From Bacillota bacterium (GTDB taxonomy: Bacteria; Bacillota; Clostridia; Christensenellales; CAG-138): a stretch of DNA of 8,764 nucleotides. Below the pieces are notes generated by a model, which worked only from the letters and a program-made list of their open reading frames with translations, had not been told where the DNA came from and made no database searches. This document shows, one piece after another, positions 5,455-8,764 of the stretch. Location: positions 1-8,764 of the forward strand of contig JAEZIE010000187.1 of the NCBI GenBank assembly GCA_023416175.1, read 5' to 3'. Each line of letters begins with the position of its first letter. The stretch's first letter is position 1. The position numbers and the translations under genes were made by a program.

Positions 5455-6157
5455 GGATGCGGCCGCAGTTATCGCATTCTACAACGCTGTCGCTGTTCAT
5501 GACGCGCTTGACGACCACCATCGGCAGGGACATATTGCATCCGCCGCACTGGTTGTTTTCCACCTTTGCCATAGGCACGGCGTGGTTGCGTTTGACGCGC
5601 TTATACCGTTCCAAAATCTGCGGGTCCACATTTGCGGCCTGCGCCGCAGCCGAAGAAGCGGCAGCCGCGCGTACGGACTCGCTTTCTTTATATTCCTGTT
5701 CCGTTACCTCAAGGAGCTGGTCATATTCTTTCTTGGCTTTCCCCGCCTTGGAGCGGGTCTCCTTATAGTCACGAAGTGCGGTCTCCAGCCATTTGACCAG
5801 ATCGCTGATTTCGCGGCGCATGGTGGTGAGCTCTTCGAGCAGCTTTTCGTGGTTTTGGCGGCATTCGATCATTTCCTCCGCCGTCACTTCCTCGTCCCGC
5901 TGCATTTCATCGAATTCAGAGCGCTCCAGATCCACGCGATTTAAAAGCTTTTCCACCTGCTCCTGCATTCTTTCAAGAGACGCCTGGCGGTTCGTGATCT
6001 CTTTTTGGGTTTTTGATATCGCGTTCTGCTGCTCCGTCAAAAAGCCGTGCAGCCTGTTGAGCTTTGCGCGCGCGGGCGTATTGAGCGTTTCCCGCTCCAC
6101 CGCCTCTTTCTTGAGTTCGAGTATCTGATATTCCCAAAGCGCATCCAGCTTTCCCAT
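5432..6157 (-). CDS. Coiled-coil protein with C-terminal C4 zinc ribbon
   Basis: This 241-residue protein is of the zf-RING_7/C4 zinc-ribbon family (PF02591), widespread in bacteria and usually encoded next to the Nif3-like gene, as here. Residues about 10-160 are a long, charged, heptad-like coiled-coil region rich in Glu, Lys and Leu. An alanine-rich linker (164-176) follows. The C-terminal zinc ribbon has C204 and C207 (CGGC) and C228 and C231 (CDNC), all four ligands present. The family is thought to bind nucleic acid or act as a scaffold, but its precise role is not settled. A GGGAGG ribosome binding site lies 7 bases before the ATG. It follows the nif3-like gene by 29 bases in the same direction, and its 3' end contains the rnpB promoter. 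Confidence 0.9.
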   Translation of the reverse strand: MGKLDALWEYQILELKKEAVERETLNTPARAKLNRLHGFLTEQQNAISKTQKEITNRQASLERMQEQVEKLLNRVDLERSEFDEMQRDEEVTAEEMIECRQNHEKLLEELTTMRREISDLVKWLETALRDYKETRSKAGKAKKEYDQLLEVTEQEYKESESVRAAAASSAAAQAANVDPQILERYKRVKRNHAVPMAKVENNQCGGCNMSLPMVVVKRVMNSDSVVECDNCGRILYAGENQ

Positions 6158-6186
6158 GGTAAAACCTCCCTTACAGCCCGTAGACG

Positions 6187-6990
6187 CTAAGGCATCACGA
6201 GCGGCGCGCGCCCGGACTTCGCGTACAACAGGTCCACCTTATATTGTATCTCCTTGAGCGCCCCCTGTAAACCTGTAATCAGGGGCTCCAATACAACGCA
6301 TTCCGTTTCATAATGCCCGGCTTCAATGATTCCCAAACCGAGCGAAAGCGCCTCAAGCGACTGATGGTGTTTGACTTCCCCGGTCACCAACACGTCAGCA
6401 TTCGCTGCTTTTGCCTGCTTCACATAGTCCCCGCCGCTGCCGCCCAAAACGGCGACACGCCGGACGGTCCGCTCCTTTTCCCCGCCCATACGCACTACGG
6501 CGTGAAGCTTTTCACCAACCTGCCGCGCAAATACGCCAAGCGTCATCTCCGTTTGCAAAAAACCGATACGGCCAAAACCCTGCGTTTCTTCCCCCAGCGG
6601 GAGTTCGGGCAGCAGCAGCGGGCGGACATCCGTCAAGCCCAACGCCGAAGCGAGCGCATCGTTCACGCCGCCAATGGCACAATCCAAATTCGTATGCATG
6701 GCATACAGGCCGATACCGGATCGAATGAGCGCATATGCGGCTGCGGTGTCGGGATTGCTACGGGAGATGCGGCGTACGGGCTTTAGAAAAAGCGGATGGT
6801 GCGTGAGCACCAACTGCGCGCCAACCTCCCGCGCTTCCTTTGCAACCTCCACGGTACAGTCAAGCGCTACGAGAATACGCGTCACTTCCGAAGCCTCGGG
6901 TTCGACGAGCAGACCTACGTTGTCCCATTCCTCCGCAAGCTGGGGCGGCGCGATGCGCCTTAAAACAGGTAAAAGCGCTTCAATCTCCAT
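6187..6990 (-). CDS. Nif3-like dinuclear metal center hexameric protein (DUF34)
   Basis: This 267-residue protein of the Nif3/YbgI/YqfO family forms hexameric rings with a two-metal site per subunit. The family is also annotated as GTP cyclohydrolase I type 2, but its cellular role is still debated. N-terminal WDNVGLLVE (22-30) is a family signature. Metal ligands can be assigned as H64 and H65 in THHP, D103 in HTNLDCAIGGVND (99-111), and H226 and E230 in EAGHYETE. The C-terminal half also has the GEVKHHQ segment (204-210). It is the short form without the PII-like insert of B. subtilis YqfO. The ATG lies inside the last codons of trmK (11-base overlap), with GGGGAA just upstream, so translation is probably coupled. 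Order trmK-nif3 is conserved in many Firmicutes. Confidence 0.95.
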   Translation of the reverse strand: MEIEALLPVLRRIAPPQLAEEWDNVGLLVEPEASEVTRILVALDCTVEVAKEAREVGAQLVLTHHPLFLKPVRRISRSNPDTAAAYALIRSGIGLYAMHTNLDCAIGGVNDALASALGLTDVRPLLLPELPLGEETQGFGRIGFLQTEMTLGVFARQVGEKLHAVVRMGGEKERTVRRVAVLGGSGGDYVKQAKAANADVLVTGEVKHHQSLEALSLGLGIIEAGHYETECVVLEPLITGLQGALKEIQYKVDLLYAKSGRAPLVMP

Positions 6991-7690
6991 ATCCGTTCCC
7001 CTTCAGCCGCAGTATACGGCGGATATCTTCCGCTGTTTTTCGGAGCGCCGCCTCGCCGCGCGTTCCCTTTGCGGTAAGCAGCCGCGCTTCTTTTTGCTCC
7101 AGCATTTTTTGAGCCAACGGCATGAATAATGTTTCCCCCATTGCGCGATGACCCAAACAAAAAAAATCTTCCGGCCAGCCCTCAGGCAGCTTATCCTGCC
7201 CCTGAATAACAGAAAACACCTGATAATACCGCCCCGCATCGTAGACAATGAAGTCCTCTTCGACCCGATAGCCTGCGGTATACAGGTAATGTCTTAGTTC
7301 TTCGATGCCGCGCATGGGCTGCAGCACCGCTTTTTTTGCGCCCATGAGTGGCACTTTGGCTTCCGATAAAATCTGCGCGATCAGCACGCCGCCCATCCCG
7401 CAGATCGCGAGCACGTCCGCTTCCTTCTCCTGTAAAGCGGAAAGCCCGCCGGCACAGCGCGTTTCCATCCGATCCTCCACGCCCACATACCTGGCAAGTG
7501 CGCGCGCTTTTTCGACCGAAGGCGCGCTGATGTCCGAGGCGATGACGCGTAAGACAGCGCCGCTCTGCAGCGCGGCAACGCTTAGCCGGCCATGATCGCA
7601 GCCGATGTCGGCAAGCGTAGCTGCGGTGCCGATGAGCTTTGCGGCAGCCGCAAGCCGCGGCCGCAAATGGATGCACCGTTGTTTTTCCAT
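6980..7690 (-). CDS. trmK: tRNA (adenine(22)-N1)-methyltransferase TrmK
   Basis: This is a class I SAM-dependent methyltransferase of the TrmK/YqfN family, which makes m1A at position 22 in the D-loop region of tRNAs in Gram-positive bacteria. With the ATG at 7690 it has 236 residues. The SAM-binding motif ADIGCDHG is at 27-34, the acidic motif near 53 (ASDIS) follows, the catalytic-domain CGMGG is at about 97-101, and the family motif LQPMRG is at about 123-128. The C-terminal part is helical and charged, as in the tRNA-contacting coiled coil of YqfN. A longer in-frame start would be TTG at 7711. I prefer the ATG because it places the family's N-terminal helix (LRPRLAAAAKLI) at the usual distance. 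Neither start has a clear ribosome binding site. It follows rsmF by 36 bases and overlaps the next gene. Confidence 0.92.
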   Translation of the reverse strand: MEKQRCIHLRPRLAAAAKLIGTAATLADIGCDHGRLSVAALQSGAVLRVIASDISAPSVEKARALARYVGVEDRMETRCAGGLSALQEKEADVLAICGMGGVLIAQILSEAKVPLMGAKKAVLQPMRGIEELRHYLYTAGYRVEEDFIVYDAGRYYQVFSVIQGQDKLPEGWPEDFFCLGHRAMGETLFMPLAQKMLEQKEARLLTAKGTRGEAALRKTAEDIRRILRLKGNGYGD

Positions 7691-7703
7691 ATTACTAGTG
7701 TAG

Positions 7704-7718
7704 CCGAACAACGTTCGG
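7704..7718. repeat. Perfect inverted repeat upstream of trmK
   Basis: CCGAAC-aac-GTTCGG is a 6-bp perfect inverted repeat with a 3-base centre, in the 36-base gap between rsmF and trmK. In RNA it would be a tight hairpin about 14 bases before the trmK ATG, where a ribosome binding site would be expected but none is seen. It resembles the Gram-positive LexA box CGAAC-N4-GTTCG but is one base short in the centre. Confidence 0.4.
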
Positions 7719-7726
7719 ATTGCAAG

Positions 7727-8764
7727 TTAGCCCCGCAAGCCCTTGGGGTAATGATTTTTCAGCACCCCTTGCACCGCCTTGCCCCAGCCAACCGGATGGC
7801 CTTTGGCGAGCACTGCGGCGAAACCTGTTCCTTCTTCCGGAATGCTTAGCGTATTTCCCAGGAAATAGCTTGCCAATTCTTCCTCATTCAATTCTATTTT
7901 TAAACGGAACGCCTCCACCGGATAGGCCAGCGCCAACGCATGCGCAGGCGTGAATCGGCCGTTTTTGTAATCCGCCGCATGTACGCCCGCGCAGCGTAAA
8001 AACAGGCGGTCAAATTGTGCGGGCGTTTCTTTGGGCAGCAGCATCAGCCTGCCGTCCCCCAGCAGCAACGGAATGCCTTCGGGTACTTGTATCATAGTCT
8101 GCGCTAGGAACGCCTCCCAAGCGGCTTTTGCTTCTTTGGAAAGGGGCTTAACAGAAGCAGGGGCGTTAGACTGTTCGTCGCCGCCTTCTTTTTGCAACAA
8201 CGCGATGAAATGGCCTTCCCCCACGCCTGTATGCGGAAAATGGCGCTCCTCGTGCAGCAGTGTAAACGCAGGATTTCGCGCAATGAACGCGCGAACGGTG
8301 TCCTCGTTCTCCTCCTTAGAAAATGTGCAGGTAGAGTATGTGAGCCTGCCGCCAGGACGCAACGCGATTGCCGCGGCGTCCAATATGCCCGCCTGACGCA
8401 GCGCACACGCCTGTACATGGCTTACCGACCAATCCAATATCGCCTGCGGTTCCTTGCGGAACATACCCTCCCCGCTACACGGGGCATCGACGAGAACTGC
8501 ATCGAAATATTCTTTTAATATGTTGCACAAAGGTTCCGGTTGCATGCTGGTAACAAGCGCGTTCCTGACCCCCAAGCGCTCCAATGTCCCCGTGAGTACC
8601 GCCGCGCGGTTGGGTATGACATCGTTGGCAACCAGCACGCCCTGCCCCTCTAAATACGCCGCAAGCTGCCCCGCCTTTCCGCCCGGCGCCGCGCAAAGAT
8701 CCAGCACCCGCATGCCTGGCCTAGGTGCAAGAACCGCCGCCGCGCGCATGGCGGAAGGCTCCTG
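7727..8764 (-). CDS. rsmF: RsmF-type rRNA (cytosine-5)-methyltransferase, 5' end outside window
   Basis: This is the C-terminal 345 residues of a NOL1/NOP2/Sun-family SAM-dependent RNA m5C methyltransferase. The frame is open to the right edge and begins with QEPSAM, which normally lies about a hundred residues into these proteins, so the N-terminal PUA-like/RNA-binding part is missing only because the window ends. From the first visible residue, motif I LDLCAAPGGK is at about 21-30, NDVIPNRA at 46-53, motif IV DAPCSGEGMFR at 92-102 (general cysteine C95), and motif VI YSTCTF with the catalytic cysteine C145. The C-terminal extension, ending in GVLKNHYPKGLRG, is the RsmF-type domain seen in Firmicute homologues that act on 16S rRNA. 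The exact target cytosines are not predictable. It is upstream of trmK in the same direction, probably in one operon. Confidence 0.9.
   Translation of the reverse strand, partial: QEPSAMRAAAVLAPRPGMRVLDLCAAPGGKAGQLAAYLEGQGVLVANDVIPNRAAVLTGTLERLGVRNALVTSMQPEPLCNILKEYFDAVLVDAPCSGEGMFRKEPQAILDWSVSHVQACALRQAGILDAAAIALRPGGRLTYSTCTFSKEENEDTVRAFIARNPAFTLLHEERHFPHTGVGEGHFIALLQKEGGDEQSNAPASVKPLSKEAKAAWEAFLAQTMIQVPEGIPLLLGDGRLMLLPKETPAQFDRLFLRCAGVHAADYKNGRFTPAHALALAYPVEAFRLKIELNEEELASYFLGNTLSIPEEGTGFAAVLAKGHPVGWGKAVQGVLKNHYPKGLRG

Noticed and set aside
5318..5944. 208-codon plus-strand open frame across rnpB and the zinc-ribbon gene
   Set aside because: It runs antisense to an unmistakable RNA gene and to a conserved protein with intact zinc ligands, and its translation shows no family motif.
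7191..7676. 161-codon minus-strand frame inside trmK
   Set aside because: It is a high-GC, arginine-rich out-of-frame shadow of trmK.
7705..7717. LexA-type SOS box before trmK
   Set aside because: The centre is 3 bases instead of the required 4, and a tRNA methyltransferase is not an expected SOS target.
1..8764. CRISPR array, insertion sequence, phage or defence system
   Set aside because: No spaced direct repeats, transposase, integrase, nuclease-defence or toxin-antitoxin motifs were seen on either strand.

Overview
The window looks like ordinary chromosome from an anaerobic, gut-type Firmicute of the class Clostridia. Three things point there. TrmK, a Nif3/DUF34 protein, a C4 zinc-ribbon coiled-coil protein and the RNase P RNA gene stand in a row. 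The RNase P RNA is of the ancestral class A, as in Clostridia, and not the class B form of Bacillus. Most genes are moderately GC-rich (roughly mid-50s percent or higher by eye) with strong AGGAGG-like ribosome binding sites. Genus and species cannot be read from the sequence.

Layout. 1-30 is a terminator hairpin. A sugar-nucleotide-type nucleotidyltransferase (47-958, minus) is divergent from a two-gene plus-strand unit: an AEC-family permease (1224-2174) and a free-standing alanyl-tRNA editing protein of the long AlaX type (2211-3416). The divergent promoters surround a perfect 14-base palindrome. From about 3450 to 3606 lies a hairpin-rich extragenic repeat. From about 3611 to 4515 the DNA is clearly AT-richer. 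It holds one unrecognised single-pass membrane protein (3658-4170, minus) with its own good promoter, then 350 bases without a convincing gene but with two terminators and two overlapping opposed promoter-like elements (candidate small RNAs).

From 4521 to the right edge everything is on the minus strand. In transcription order it reads: an RsmF-type rRNA m5C methyltransferase (cut by the window edge), trmK, a Nif3-like metal protein overlapping trmK by 11 bases, the zinc-ribbon protein, rnpB, and a small nitroreductase. The rnpB promoter lies in the last codons of the zinc-ribbon gene, and the nitroreductase starts about 26 bases after the RNA ends.

Functionally the window is dominated by tRNA and rRNA maintenance: RNase P RNA, TrmK, RsmF and alanyl-tRNA editing. 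I found no CRISPR array, transposase, phage gene, defence system or biosynthetic cluster. The points most worth a second look are an apparent change in the tRNA-CCA-binding loop of RNase P RNA, the AT-rich orphan-gene island with its candidate small RNAs, the repeat element, and the palindromic operator candidate.
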